From NCBI GenBank assembly GCA_964592645.1, contig CAZQFV010000016.1, positions 1 to 64,000 of the forward strand: 64,000 bases of DNA, given 5' to 3'. Positions 34,740-44,100 of the stretch are shown here, one piece after another. The position numbers and the translations under genes were made by a program. Each line of letters begins with the position of its first letter. Position 1 is the stretch's first letter. This stretch comes from CAZQFV01 sp964592645. GTDB lineage: Bacteria; Chloroflexota; Chloroflexia; DTKN01. Below the pieces are notes generated by a model. The model made no database searches. It saw nothing but the letters and a program-made list of their open reading frames with translations, and was not told the origin of the DNA.

Positions 34740-34946
34740 CTACCCCCAGGAAAAGAGGGTGCTGATGATCCGCCGGCCGAAATCCAGGATCGCGCTCCCC
34801 AGGAGCCGGTAGACCACCGCCACGATGGCCCCCAGGAGCGCCAGCCCCAGCAGGATCTCGACCATGTCGAGGCCTTTGCGCCCGCGCAGCAGGCGCGGAA
34901 CCAGGTTCTGCCACGTCAACTGCCGTCCAAACATTCTTGCCAGCAC
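34740..34946 (-). CDS. Flp-type prepilin
   Basis: 68 residues; GTG 34946 with GGAGGTG upstream. Class III prepilin signal: basic leader, then RKG-LDMVE, with Gly at -1 and Glu at +5, followed by the helix ILLGLALLGAIVAVVYRLLG. It should be the major pilin, cut by the element's own prepilin peptidase. Confidence 0.8.
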   Translation of the reverse strand: MLARMFGRQLTWQNLVPRLLRGRKGLDMVEILLGLALLGAIVAVVYRLLGSAILDFGRRIISTLFSWG

Positions 34947-34996
34947 GCTACACCTCCATGCATTTGCTTATTCCTGCCGGAGCAGGGACCTTGCCG

Positions 34997-35866
34997 CTAC
35001 ATTCCACTGAACAGGGCCAGGACGTTGAGCAGGATCGGCCCCACCACCAGGGCCAGGAAGGGAAGGACGAAGAACACCAGCAGCACCGGCGTCATCTTGC
35101 CGCCCAGGCTGCGCACCCGCCCTTTGGCCGTGTTCAGGTAGGTCCGAAAGGTGTCCTGCGACAGCCCCAGCAGCCGCCGGCCGGCGTCCACCCCCTGACG
35201 CTCGATCTCGGCCAGCTTGACAAAGAGGGCCATCAGCTCGGCCAGGCCCGTTTCCTCGGCGCGGGGCCGCAGGACGTCCAGGAAGCGCCCACCTTTGGTC
35301 TCGGCCTCGCGCTGGGCCCGGCGCAGGAACTCGCCCAGCAGCCCGGGGTAGTCGCCGGCCACCGCCCGCAAGGCCGCTTCCACCGTGGTGCCCCCGACGA
35401 CCTCCAGGGCCAGCCGGTCACTCAGGTCGGGCAGGGAGCGCTGGATCTCGCGCAGGGCCTTCTCCGAGGCCTTGCGCAGCTGGTTGATCGGCAGGAGCGC
35501 GCCCAGGAGCCCAAAGACGAAGGCAAAGATCACGTCGCCCATCACGAGCAGGCCGAACAGCGCCCCGCCCCCGGCCAGGGCCACGATCAAGGCATAGACC
35601 ATCGCCCCGGTCCAGCCCAGCCACTGCCCCTGGAAATGCGCCCAGAAGAGCCGGCGCTCCAGGTTGCCGAGCGTTGCGCCGGGCAGGACCTGGCGCAGCA
35701 GGCCGGCCAGCGGCAGCACCAGGGCCTGGCCGAGCGGGATCGTCTCTTCCTCCACGCCGGCCACCAGGCGCAGTTGCGCCTCCACGGGGGCCCGGCGCAG
35801 GGGCAGCAGCTCGTACCCCGCGACCAGCACGGCCAGGCCGAACAGCAGACCGATGATGAGTGGCAT
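34997..35866 (-). CDS. tadC: TadC-like pilus inner-membrane protein (GspF family)
   Basis: 289 residues, four to five membrane helices and a T2SF domain in the middle (LPDLSDRLALEVVGGTTVEAALRAVA, ETGLAELMALFVKLAEIERQG). TadB and TadC form the membrane platform on which the TadA ATPase acts. Confidence 0.85.
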   Translation of the reverse strand: MPLIIGLLFGLAVLVAGYELLPLRRAPVEAQLRLVAGVEEETIPLGQALVLPLAGLLRQVLPGATLGNLERRLFWAHFQGQWLGWTGAMVYALIVALAGGGALFGLLVMGDVIFAFVFGLLGALLPINQLRKASEKALREIQRSLPDLSDRLALEVVGGTTVEAALRAVAGDYPGLLGEFLRRAQREAETKGGRFLDVLRPRAEETGLAELMALFVKLAEIERQGVDAGRRLLGLSQDTFRTYLNTAKGRVRSLGGKMTPVLLVFFVLPFLALVVGPILLNVLALFSGM

Positions 35867-35875
35867 CTACACCTC

Positions 35876-36253
35876 CTATTTCCGCCGGCCCGCCCGGGAC
35901 GGGCAGGGACCGCTATCCGCGCTCCCGGGCGCGGGGCTCACGGCAGGCGGCGGATCGCCGACGTAATAGTCCGGGGACCAGGACGAACCATTTGTGGTCG
36001 GCGTGCCATCGCCGGCGAACGGTTCTGGGCCCAGTTCCGCTGCCGCCAGGCCGCCTCCTGCACTGCCCGGGCAGGTCTCGACGATTTGCAGGGCCTGGCA
36101 CACCAGGCAGAGGGCAAAGCGGCGAAAGGCGATCCAGCCGTCCCGCGACTGGATGACCACATACTGGGTTGGGTCCAACGCGGGGGCCGGCCCGGTGCCG
36201 CCCATGCCCAGCAGGTCAGCCCGGTACTCGCCGCACACGGGGCGGATGCTCAT
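35876..36253 (-). CDS. Hypothetical protein, 125 residues
   Basis: Starts MSIRPVCGEYRADLLGMGG; a short globular domain with QYVVIQSRDGWIAFRRFALCLVCQALQIV, then a low-complexity Pro/Gly/Ser end. No membrane helix. It lies within the Tad operon, 9 bases before tadC. Unknown. Confidence 0.55.
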   Translation of the reverse strand: MSIRPVCGEYRADLLGMGGTGPAPALDPTQYVVIQSRDGWIAFRRFALCLVCQALQIVETCPGSAGGGLAAAELGPEPFAGDGTPTTNGSSWSPDYYVGDPPPAVSPAPGSADSGPCPSRAGRRK

Positions 36254-36263
36254 GGCAGTCCTC

Positions 36264-36446
36264 CTACTTGCCCGCCGCTTTGAGCTGCTTCCGCAGCAGC
36301 CAGAGCGCGACGACGCCCAGCACGGTCAGCACCCCGGCGCTGACGAGAGCAAAGGCGTCCTTGCCAGTCACAAACAAGATCACGCCCAACAGGACCAGGA
36401 TGAACCCACCAACGGCGTACAGTTGCTGCTTTCGCTTTGGTTCCAC
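36264..36446 (-). CDS. Small two-helix membrane protein, 60 residues
   Basis: GTG 36446 with AAGGAGGT upstream. Two membrane helices (YAVGGFILVLLGVILFVTG and LVSAGVLTVLGVVALWLL). Inside the Tad operon; unknown. Confidence 0.6.
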   Translation of the reverse strand: MEPKRKQQLYAVGGFILVLLGVILFVTGKDAFALVSAGVLTVLGVVALWLLRKQLKAAGK

Positions 36447-36476
36447 GGCGACCTCCTTGTGTCTTTGCTCGGATCA

Positions 36477-36683
36477 CTATGGTACGGCATCCCAGGCCAG
36501 CGCCTGGGCGAGAACGTATCCCACGCTGATCGTGGATAGAATGATGGTCACATCCGTCAATACCAGCTCGAGCAGGCCGGCCGCGGTGGGCGCGTGCCGG
36601 TAGCGGCACAGCCGCACCCCCGCCACGATCAGCGGCAGCAGAACCGTAAAGTAGTAGATGCGGGTCCCATCTTGCCTGTTCAT
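36477..36683 (-). CDS. Small membrane protein, 68 residues
   Basis: Start overlaps the tadB stop (ATGA). Two hydrophobic segments (FTVLLPLIVAGVRLC and LVLTDVTIILSTISVGYVLA). Coupled to tadB, so probably a Tad accessory; no family. Confidence 0.55.
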   Translation of the reverse strand: MNRQDGTRIYYFTVLLPLIVAGVRLCRYRHAPTAAGLLELVLTDVTIILSTISVGYVLAQALAWDAVP

Positions 36684-37573
36684 GGTTCGGCATCCTGGAT
36701 CATGCTATGGACAATCAGGTACCCCAGGCCCATCGCCCCGGCCACCAGCAGGATGAGGATCTGCCCGGCGGGGCTACTTTGAAACTGGTGGACCATCGGG
36801 TCGCTGCTCAGAAAGAAATAGGCCCCGACGGCCAGCAGCGGTGTGATCTTCATCAGGAAGCGCTGCTCGGACAGGCTGGTCTGGATCTCGGCGCGCATCT
36901 CCAGGTTCGCGCGCGTCTCGGCCGCCTTCGACGCCAGGATGTCGAGCATGTCCGGTCCAGCTCGTTGGAAGACGAGCAACGTTCCCGCCAGGCGCACCAG
37001 GTCCTGGTTGCGGGCCCGCTCCTGCAGGCGCTGCAGACCGACCTCGATCGCTCCGCCGGCCGCCTCGGTGTCCACCAGCACCCGGTCGAACTCGCGCGCA
37101 AGCAGGCTGCCCGGATTGACCCGTTTGAGCGCCGCCGACACGTCCTGCAGGGCCGGCCGCACCGAGCGCTGCACCCGCAGCGCCCCGGCAATATCCTCCG
37201 ACGCCCCGGGCAGTTCCTGGGCCAAGAGCTTGGCCTGGCGGTCGATCTCCCAGCCCAGCCACCATAGCGGCAGGAACGAGCCGACCACTCCCAGCACCAG
37301 AGCGAAGCCCACCGGCACCTGCGCCACCAGGGCCAGGATGAGCAGCACCACCCCCACCACCAGGCGGAGCAGGGCAAAGGTCGGCGCCGACATCCGGACG
37401 CCGATGGTGTTCAGCTTGTCCTCGACTCGCTGCCCCCGACGCGCCGGCCTGACCGCCTCCGGGAGCAGCGTGCCGGCCGGCGCCGGCACCGCCGCCGGGG
37501 CCCGTTCGACGATCAGCCAGCGGGCCAGCACGAATACCGCCGCGCCGGCGAGCAACGCAATCAGCAAGACCAC
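36680..37573 (-). CDS. tadB: TadB-like pilus inner-membrane protein (GspF family)
   Basis: 297 residues, membrane helices at both ends and a central T2SF domain (LPGASEDIAGALRVQRSVRPALQDV, ETRANLEMRAEIQTSLSEQRFLMKI). Directly after the TadA ATPase gene. Confidence 0.85.
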   Translation of the reverse strand: MVLLIALLAGAAVFVLARWLIVERAPAAVPAPAGTLLPEAVRPARRGQRVEDKLNTIGVRMSAPTFALLRLVVGVVLLILALVAQVPVGFALVLGVVGSFLPLWWLGWEIDRQAKLLAQELPGASEDIAGALRVQRSVRPALQDVSAALKRVNPGSLLAREFDRVLVDTEAAGGAIEVGLQRLQERARNQDLVRLAGTLLVFQRAGPDMLDILASKAAETRANLEMRAEIQTSLSEQRFLMKITPLLAVGAYFFLSSDPMVHQFQSSPAGQILILLVAGAMGLGYLIVHSMIQDAEP

Positions 37574-37586
37574 GGCATCACCTCCG

Positions 37587-38960
37587 TCACTCTTCTGCCG
37601 CCGGCCCGAACTCCCAGGCCAGCCGGCCGATCCAGCGCGGGTCCTCCGCCTGGACCCAGGCTTCCTGCTCGGGGTCGAAGCGAAAGATATCCCGCAGGTA
37701 CACGTCGCCCTTGCGCAGGTGCGGCTCGACCTCGCAGATGCGTGTGACCACCCGGCGGGACGTGCCCGGTAGAAAGCCGATGTGCACCACCAGGCGGACG
37801 GCCATGGCGAAGCGTTCCTTGGCCGCTTCCTTGTTGCCGGAATAGTACCCGGCCCCCTGCGCCAGGTTGACGATCATCCGCGGGGTATCGTAGGCCGACT
37901 CGGTGTGCACGGTCGTCATGCCATAGTGCCCGGTGGAGAGCGCCCGCAGCGCCTGGTAGGCGGCCTCGCCGTCGCGGATTTCGCCGGGGATCAGCCACTG
38001 CGGGCTCTGCCGCAGGGCGTTGCGCACTAGCGTTCCCAGGCCGATCTCGCCCTTGCCCTCCAGGTTGGCCGGCCGCGCCTCCATCGCTACCCAGTTGTAG
38101 GCGGGGCCGAGCAGCAACTCGTGCGTGTCCTCGACGGTGACGACGCGCTCCCCGGGCGGGATAAAGGTGCAGAGGACGTTCAGAAAGGTCGTCTTGCCGG
38201 TCTTGGTGCCGCCGGCGACGACGATGTTGGTATGGCGGCGCACGGCGTCGGCCAGGAAATCGGCCATCTCCTGGTTGAGCGTCCGCCATTGCAGCAGGTC
38301 CGCCAGCGCGGGCAGCTCCTGCGTCCAGAAGCGGACGTTGATCGAAGGGTACTCGCCCACCGCGACCGGCGCAAGCGCCACGTTGAAGCGCGCCCCCGAG
38401 GCAAAACCCCGGGTGCGCGGGATGCGGCCGTCCTCGATGGGGTGCATCTCGTTGGCCGTGCGGTTGACCAGCTCCAGAATGCGCGCCGCGGCATTGCGGG
38501 CCTGGTCCGGCGTGCATTGGAAAGAATGGTCCTCGCTCCAGCCGGGCTGGCCGCGGATGGACAGCCACAGCCGGCCGTCGGGATTGAGCGCCAGTTCCTC
38601 CAGGTCGGTGCGGTACGGCGGCATATAGTCCTGAAGGATGCCCAGGCCGATGACCCGATTGACCACCGCCCGCACCAACCGCTCTTCCTGCTGGCGGGTC
38701 AGGTGCAGGTCGCGCCGGGCGATGATCTGCGAGATCAGCCGGTAGGCTGCTTCCTCGAAGCGCTGGCGGTTCTCGGGGCTCTTGTCGCCGAACTCGCCGC
38801 TGGTGAACTGCTTCTTCAGGCCGGTGACGATCTCTTCGCTCACCTCGCGCAGCAGTTCCTCGGAGAGGGGGGCCGGCGCCGTTCCGGTTCCGTAGACCCC
38901 CATGCCCACTTGCAGGAACAGATCGCCCAGCGCTTCGCCGCTTTCCGGGTGTTCGCTCAT
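37587..38960 (-). CDS. tadA: TadA/CpaF-type pilus assembly ATPase
   Basis: 457 residues. Walker A GGTKTGKTT (250-258), VEDTHEL Asp box (276-282), LIPGEIRDGEA Walker B region (323-333), and a His box GHYGMTTVHTESA (344-356), all typical of the VirB11/CpaF branch. Tad ATPases drive both extension and retraction of Flp pili. The same fold powers type IV secretion, which matters for a mobile element. Confidence 0.93.
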   Translation of the reverse strand: MSEHPESGEALGDLFLQVGMGVYGTGTAPAPLSEELLREVSEEIVTGLKKQFTSGEFGDKSPENRQRFEEAAYRLISQIIARRDLHLTRQQEERLVRAVVNRVIGLGILQDYMPPYRTDLEELALNPDGRLWLSIRGQPGWSEDHSFQCTPDQARNAAARILELVNRTANEMHPIEDGRIPRTRGFASGARFNVALAPVAVGEYPSINVRFWTQELPALADLLQWRTLNQEMADFLADAVRRHTNIVVAGGTKTGKTTFLNVLCTFIPPGERVVTVEDTHELLLGPAYNWVAMEARPANLEGKGEIGLGTLVRNALRQSPQWLIPGEIRDGEAAYQALRALSTGHYGMTTVHTESAYDTPRMIVNLAQGAGYYSGNKEAAKERFAMAVRLVVHIGFLPGTSRRVVTRICEVEPHLRKGDVYLRDIFRFDPEQEAWVQAEDPRWIGRLAWEFGPAAEE

Positions 38961-38969
38961 CCGCTTCCC

Positions 38970-40328
38970 CTATCCCAGCAACCGGGCAAGCAGGCCCTGT
39001 TTCTTCTGCTGCGGGGCGAGGGCCGGCAGCGCCGTCCCGGCAAAGATGCTGGCTACCACCGCCTGCACGCCCTCCATCAAGACCCCGCCCCGCGCCGGGT
39101 TCCCCGGCTCCAGCAGGCGCACCGGCGTCGTCTTGGCCGGGTCGAAATAGTCCTGGAGCTCGCGCAGCGAGGGGTCGAAGCGGACCACCGCCAGGTTGGG
39201 CGGACACCAACTGGCAAAGGTCTCGGGGAAGATCCCCGAGGCAAAGGCCTGGGCCAGGTAGGTCGGGTTGACGAGGTCGCCCTCGCGGGCCATGTTCAGG
39301 ATGGTAAAGATGCTCTCCCGCGGCACCAGTTCTTTGCCACCGTCGTTCAGCGTCAGGAGGGCGTGCGTCCCAAAGACCAGTTGGTCCACGTGGACGCGGG
39401 TCGGGCAGAGGACGGTCAGCACGACGTTGGCCCGGCGGAGCGGGTCGATGCTCCACGGTTCCTTGGTGTGCGGCAGGTCCATCACGATGCAGGGGAAGCG
39501 CTCCCGGGCCTGGTAGACCAGGTCGCGCAGCAGCAGCTTGCTCTCGGCCATCGCGTTCATGGCCTCGATCTCGTTGCGCGGGGCCAGCATCACCGGCCAG
39601 TCGCCGAACTTTTGGATGCTGGACAGAAACCCTTCCAGGTTCGGCCGGCGCAGGTATTGCAGCATGTCGGCCGGCTCACCCAACCCCAGGTAGAAGCGCA
39701 GCGCATCCTGCCGGCAAAAGCCCATCAGGAGACAGGGCACGCCCATGGTGTTGATGACCTGCCACAGAGCCACGGCCAGGGTGCTCTTGCCCACCCCGCC
39801 CGACCAGGACATGAGGGCGATGACCTTCTGGTGGGGCATGGCGACCGGGGCGGCCGTCGTGCGCGGCCCCGGTTGCGCCGCCATCATGGGCGCCATCTCC
39901 ACCACCTGCCGGCGCCGCTCAAAGCCCAGCTCGGCCGTCCGGGCCACCACCGCCTGGGCGTTGACCGGCCGGACCAGCACCTCGCGCACGCCCGGCAGCG
40001 CGGCGAAGCGGGGGCGCAGCTCCGCCTGGTCGGGGTCCAGCACGACCACGAATACGGTGTCCAGGCTGGCCTGCCGGATCGCTTCAAACTTTTCGAAACC
40101 GACGCCGCGCACGGCCAAACCCGGGCGGTCGCGGTTGTCCACCATGTTGCCGTCCAGGATGCAGGCCTCGGGCTTGGCCTCGCGCAGGAACCGCTCCAAC
40201 TGATCGGGTGAGGTGCAGATCGAAGCCAGGGCCACGTCGGGGTAGGCCTGGGCCAGGCGCAGGAAATCGCCGAAATCGGCGCCCCCCGAGTTGGCCAGCA
40301 TCAGGCTGATTGTCTTCGGTTTTTCCAT
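38970..40328 (-). CDS. TadZ/CpaE-like ATPase
   Basis: 452 residues. N-terminal receiver-like domain (1-140) and a MinD/ParA-type C-terminal ATPase with a deviant Walker A, SWSGGVGKST (Lys181). CpaE/TadZ places the pilus machinery at a cell pole. Located between cpaB and tadA as in Tad loci. Confidence 0.85.
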   Translation of the reverse strand: MEKPKTISLMLANSGGADFGDFLRLAQAYPDVALASICTSPDQLERFLREAKPEACILDGNMVDNRDRPGLAVRGVGFEKFEAIRQASLDTVFVVVLDPDQAELRPRFAALPGVREVLVRPVNAQAVVARTAELGFERRRQVVEMAPMMAAQPGPRTTAAPVAMPHQKVIALMSWSGGVGKSTLAVALWQVINTMGVPCLLMGFCRQDALRFYLGLGEPADMLQYLRRPNLEGFLSSIQKFGDWPVMLAPRNEIEAMNAMAESKLLLRDLVYQARERFPCIVMDLPHTKEPWSIDPLRRANVVLTVLCPTRVHVDQLVFGTHALLTLNDGGKELVPRESIFTILNMAREGDLVNPTYLAQAFASGIFPETFASWCPPNLAVVRFDPSLRELQDYFDPAKTTPVRLLEPGNPARGGVLMEGVQAVVASIFAGTALPALAPQQKKQGLLARLLG

Positions 40329-41158
40329 CAGGGCCTCTCCGCCGGCGGCTTCAGGATAGCCAGGAGCGCCGCCAGGTCGAGCGGTGCGACGGCCACATCT
40401 TGGGCATCGGGCGGGCGCAGCACCAGATGCAGCGTGGCCTTGGCATTCAGCATGGCCAGCAGTTCTACCGGGCTCAACTCCTGTGGGGGCACAAACTGGC
40501 CGGTGAGGGTGTCGGTGTAGCCGGCCGTGATAGCCAACGGCGCCAGCAGCACGTCGAGCACGACCGTGTTCTGCTCGGACTGCCGGCTATCGGTCTGCCC
40601 CGCCGGGAGCACCCCTTCGAGGTTGTGCTCCGTGACCGGCGCTTCCTGGTAGCGAAAGGCCTGCGGCACTACCAGCACGCGTGCCCCGCGCACGACGACC
40701 GCCGTCACGGAGGATCCGGCCCCCACCCCGCCGCTGTCCACCGTGGCCACCACATCCACCAGGTCGCCGGCCCGTAGCACCCCCAGCACCCCTGTCGCCC
40801 GGGTCACGTCCACGGCGATGGCCCGGTGGTCGGGGGCCAGGCCGGCGGCGATGGCCGAGCCGCCGGTGTTGCCCACCATCTCGGCGGTGACCTGGTCGCC
40901 GACCACCCGCTGCACCTGGAGGATCTTACCCACCAGCGCGGCCGGGTCTTGCGCCGCGTTCGGCAGCACCGCAGAGGGGTGCACGTTCTTCACCTCCAGC
41001 ACGTCCGCCGTGAGGACCGACCCGGCCTCCAGATAGGTCGTGCTCACCACTACCGGGACCTGTTTGTTCAGGCTGCTCAGGAAGAGCGCCGTCAGCACAA
41101 AGGCCACCACGGCCAGGCCGATGACCAGTAGAAATCGCGACGTTCCTTTCTTGCCCAT
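40328..41158 (-). CDS. CpaB/RcpC-like pilus protein with SAF domain
   Basis: 276 residues; ATG 41158. One N-terminal membrane helix (FLLVIGLAVVAFVLTALFL), then a SAF domain (TYLEAGSVLTADVLEVKNVHP) and a beta-rich RcpC-like part (GDLVDVVATVDSGG). It ends one base into the TadZ gene. No secretin (RcpA/CpaC) accompanies it, consistent with a cell lacking an outer membrane. Confidence 0.82.
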   Translation of the reverse strand: MGKKGTSRFLLVIGLAVVAFVLTALFLSSLNKQVPVVVSTTYLEAGSVLTADVLEVKNVHPSAVLPNAAQDPAALVGKILQVQRVVGDQVTAEMVGNTGGSAIAAGLAPDHRAIAVDVTRATGVLGVLRAGDLVDVVATVDSGGVGAGSSVTAVVVRGARVLVVPQAFRYQEAPVTEHNLEGVLPAGQTDSRQSEQNTVVLDVLLAPLAITAGYTDTLTGQFVPPQELSPVELLAMLNAKATLHLVLRPPDAQDVAVAPLDLAALLAILKPPAERP

Positions 41159-41171
41159 GGACCGTTCCTCC

Positions 41172-44100
41172 TCAACTGTTTCCGACCGGATCGAACCCGG
41201 CCAGCTCTGTGTCTCCCGGCTCCGCACCGGCGAGCATGCGCGTGCGCACCAGGCTGGGCTCCAGCAGGACCTCGTCGGTCGAGCGCCCCAGGACTACCAC
41301 GGCCTCGCCCACCGGCAGGCGGGAGAGGTGCATCAGGTACTCAGGAGCGACCAGGCCGGCCGAGACCTTGGCCATCGCCTCGACCAGGATCTGCCGGTCG
41401 GGGCCGACCTTGAGGCGGAAGACGTAAAAGTTCATACAACTGCTGACGATCTCGAGCGGAAAGGCCGAGGGCGACTGCCCCAGCCACATCAAGAAGATGC
41501 CGTACTTGCGGCTGTCGCGGGCCAGGCTGGAGAAGAGTTCCGATGTCGAGGCTGCCGCCCCCTGGTTGTTCTTCTGCGCCGGGTTGACGACGACCTTGTT
41601 GGCTTCCTCGATGGCCAGAATGAAGCAAGGGGCATCACGGCCGTTGCCCAGGCTGCGGCGGTAGCGCACCCGGCCGGCCTCATAGATCTGGGCGATCATT
41701 AACCCAAACAGGATGGCCTTTTCCGTCTCGCCCATCGTGCCGCCCTCAAAGACGGCGATCCGGTCGGGAAACATCACCCGGGTGATGTCGAACGGCGCTT
41801 CGTCCTCTTCGAGCGCGGCGTACATCCGCGCCAGCCGGCCCTGGGCCAGCACGCCCAGGCGGTTGAGGATGCCCTGCAAGGCCTCGACGTCCCGGGCCTG
41901 CTTGCGGCCTTCTTTCGCTGCCAGCAGCCCGCGCAGCGCCCGGTACCAGCGGCCGAAATCGACCGGTCGGCTGCGCCGGCAGGCGACGCGATGGCGGACC
42001 CGCTCCGCGCAGTCCTGCAGATAGATGCGGCCGTCGGCCCGGGGGGCGGGTAGCGCGTACCCCTCCACTTCCAGGCGGGCCACCTCGGTGGGACCCAGGC
42101 GCGAACGCTCCAGGCGCGCCGCGTGCTCCTCCTCCGCGTTCTGGCGGCGCCTGGCGCCGATCTCGGGTGGGGTGGGGTCCAGCTGCTCCACGTCAAAGGT
42201 CAGCGCGCCCTCGTCCAGGTACATCTGGCGCAGCGTGTCCCGCAGAAAGCCCTTCTGCCGCTCTCCCAGGCCGCCGGCGTTGCAGATCACGTCCACCGTC
42301 ATGGCCATTTGCGCCTCGGGGTCCACGTCCAGGATGAACTGCAGCGGGTTCCAGCGCACCGGCCGTGGGCCGCCCGGGTACAGGCTGTGGTAGACGAAGC
42401 GCTCCGGCGGAACGACCCGCACCATCTTGCGATAGTTCAGGCCCCAGTCAAAGACCACGGCCGGCATCGCCCAGCGCTGGTTCATCTCCTGCAGCAGGTG
42501 CATCGTCGCTTCGCTCTTGCCGTAGCCCGAGTCGCCAAAGATGCCGAAATGCCCCATGCGCTCGCGGGTCAGGAGATACGGCACGTCCAGCTCCTCGCCC
42601 GTCTCGTAGGAGATAAACTGCCCCAGGCTCACCACGTCCTGGCGCTCGCTCGCTATGCCCAGCAGGCCGGGACCGTAGACGGCGTAGGGCGGGATGGCCT
42701 CCTTGGTGGTCGTGGCCCGGCCGCCTTCAAAGACCGCCGGGGAGACCAGGGCGGCAAAGTGGAGCATGGGCAGCATGTTGCCAAAGCGCAGCCCCTCAAA
42801 GACCCCGAGGGAGCGTTCCTGGTGGGGAGGGGGCGAGAAGGAGAGCAGCCAAGGCCGGACGTTCTGGACTTCTTCGGAGGAAAGCACCAGCGCCCGCGCC
42901 GGCGTCACCACGTTGTCGGTCTGCCCGTGAAAGGCCAGGGCATAGAGGCCGGCCGCGGCCCGCAGCGCCTCGGCCGAGGGGAAGAACCAGAACGATTCCG
43001 ACATGTACGCCCCGGTCAACATCATCTCGTCCAGGAGGCTCAGGCCGCGCTCAAAGAGGTTGGCCACGGCCTGGGCGGTGGCATCTTTCCACATGTACGA
43101 CTTGACCAGCGAGAGGCCGGCCGACACCCCGGTGGACATGCCTCCGGCCTGCGTCACCACCCGCGCCAGGCCCGTCCCGATGCTCGTGCCGTCGGCCACC
43201 CCTTGCGATGTCGTGTCGCCCACGCTCTTGCCTTCCTGGTGCGACCAGGCTTCGCTCTCGGTGTCGGTGACGCTGCGGCTCTCGGCGTGGCTCTCCGATG
43301 CGGTGTCGGAGACGCTGCGCTCGTGCGTGGCCCCGGAAGCCCACATCGTGGAAACGGCCAGCCCCTGCGAGGTGGAGGCTTCCCGCGAGACGGTGTCGCT
43401 CTCCGAGCGCGTGTCGGAGTGGGTCTCGCCGTCCGTCGTGCCGTGGGTGGAGGAGCTCATCGAGGCATGGGCGGTGGTTGTCTGGTCCACGATGACGCTC
43501 TCGGAGTGGGCGACGTTTGTCCCCGTCGTCTGGGATTGGGACGCGGTATCTTGGGTAGACGCGGTGTGTGTGTCGGAGCTGCCTGTCCCTCCCGAGAGGC
43601 CGAATGTACCCGATGCCTGGCGGCTGTCGGTGTGCTGGGTACCGCTCCCGACCGCGGTGGCCTCCCCCGTGGCCTCGGAACGGTTCCAGGTGTGGTGGTA
43701 ATCGGCCGTGGCCCCGACGCTGGCGATGCCGGGGACGCCTCCGCTGACCGAGACGCTGCCGCCGGCCGTGTCGGCGCTGCCCTCGGTGGAGGTGCGGCTG
43801 CTGGTGTGCTGGGTGGTGGCACTCTGCCCGTCCGCGCTGCCGTGGCCGACCGTGGCGCTGGCCTGCCAACCGCTCTGGCTGGATTCGCCGCGGGCGTCGG
43901 ACGCCCCTTGCGCATGGCTCGTGCCCTGGGTGGTCGTGTGGATCTGCGTCACCCCGGTCGTCTCGGTGCGCCCGGTGGTGTGCGATTCGCTGGAGGAACC
44001 GCCGGAGGTGGAAGAGCGCGACACCGCGTGCTCCGTGCCGTCGGTGTGGGCCGTCCCCACGCTGTGGGCCGTGCCCTCTGCCTGCGCCGTGCCGGCCGAC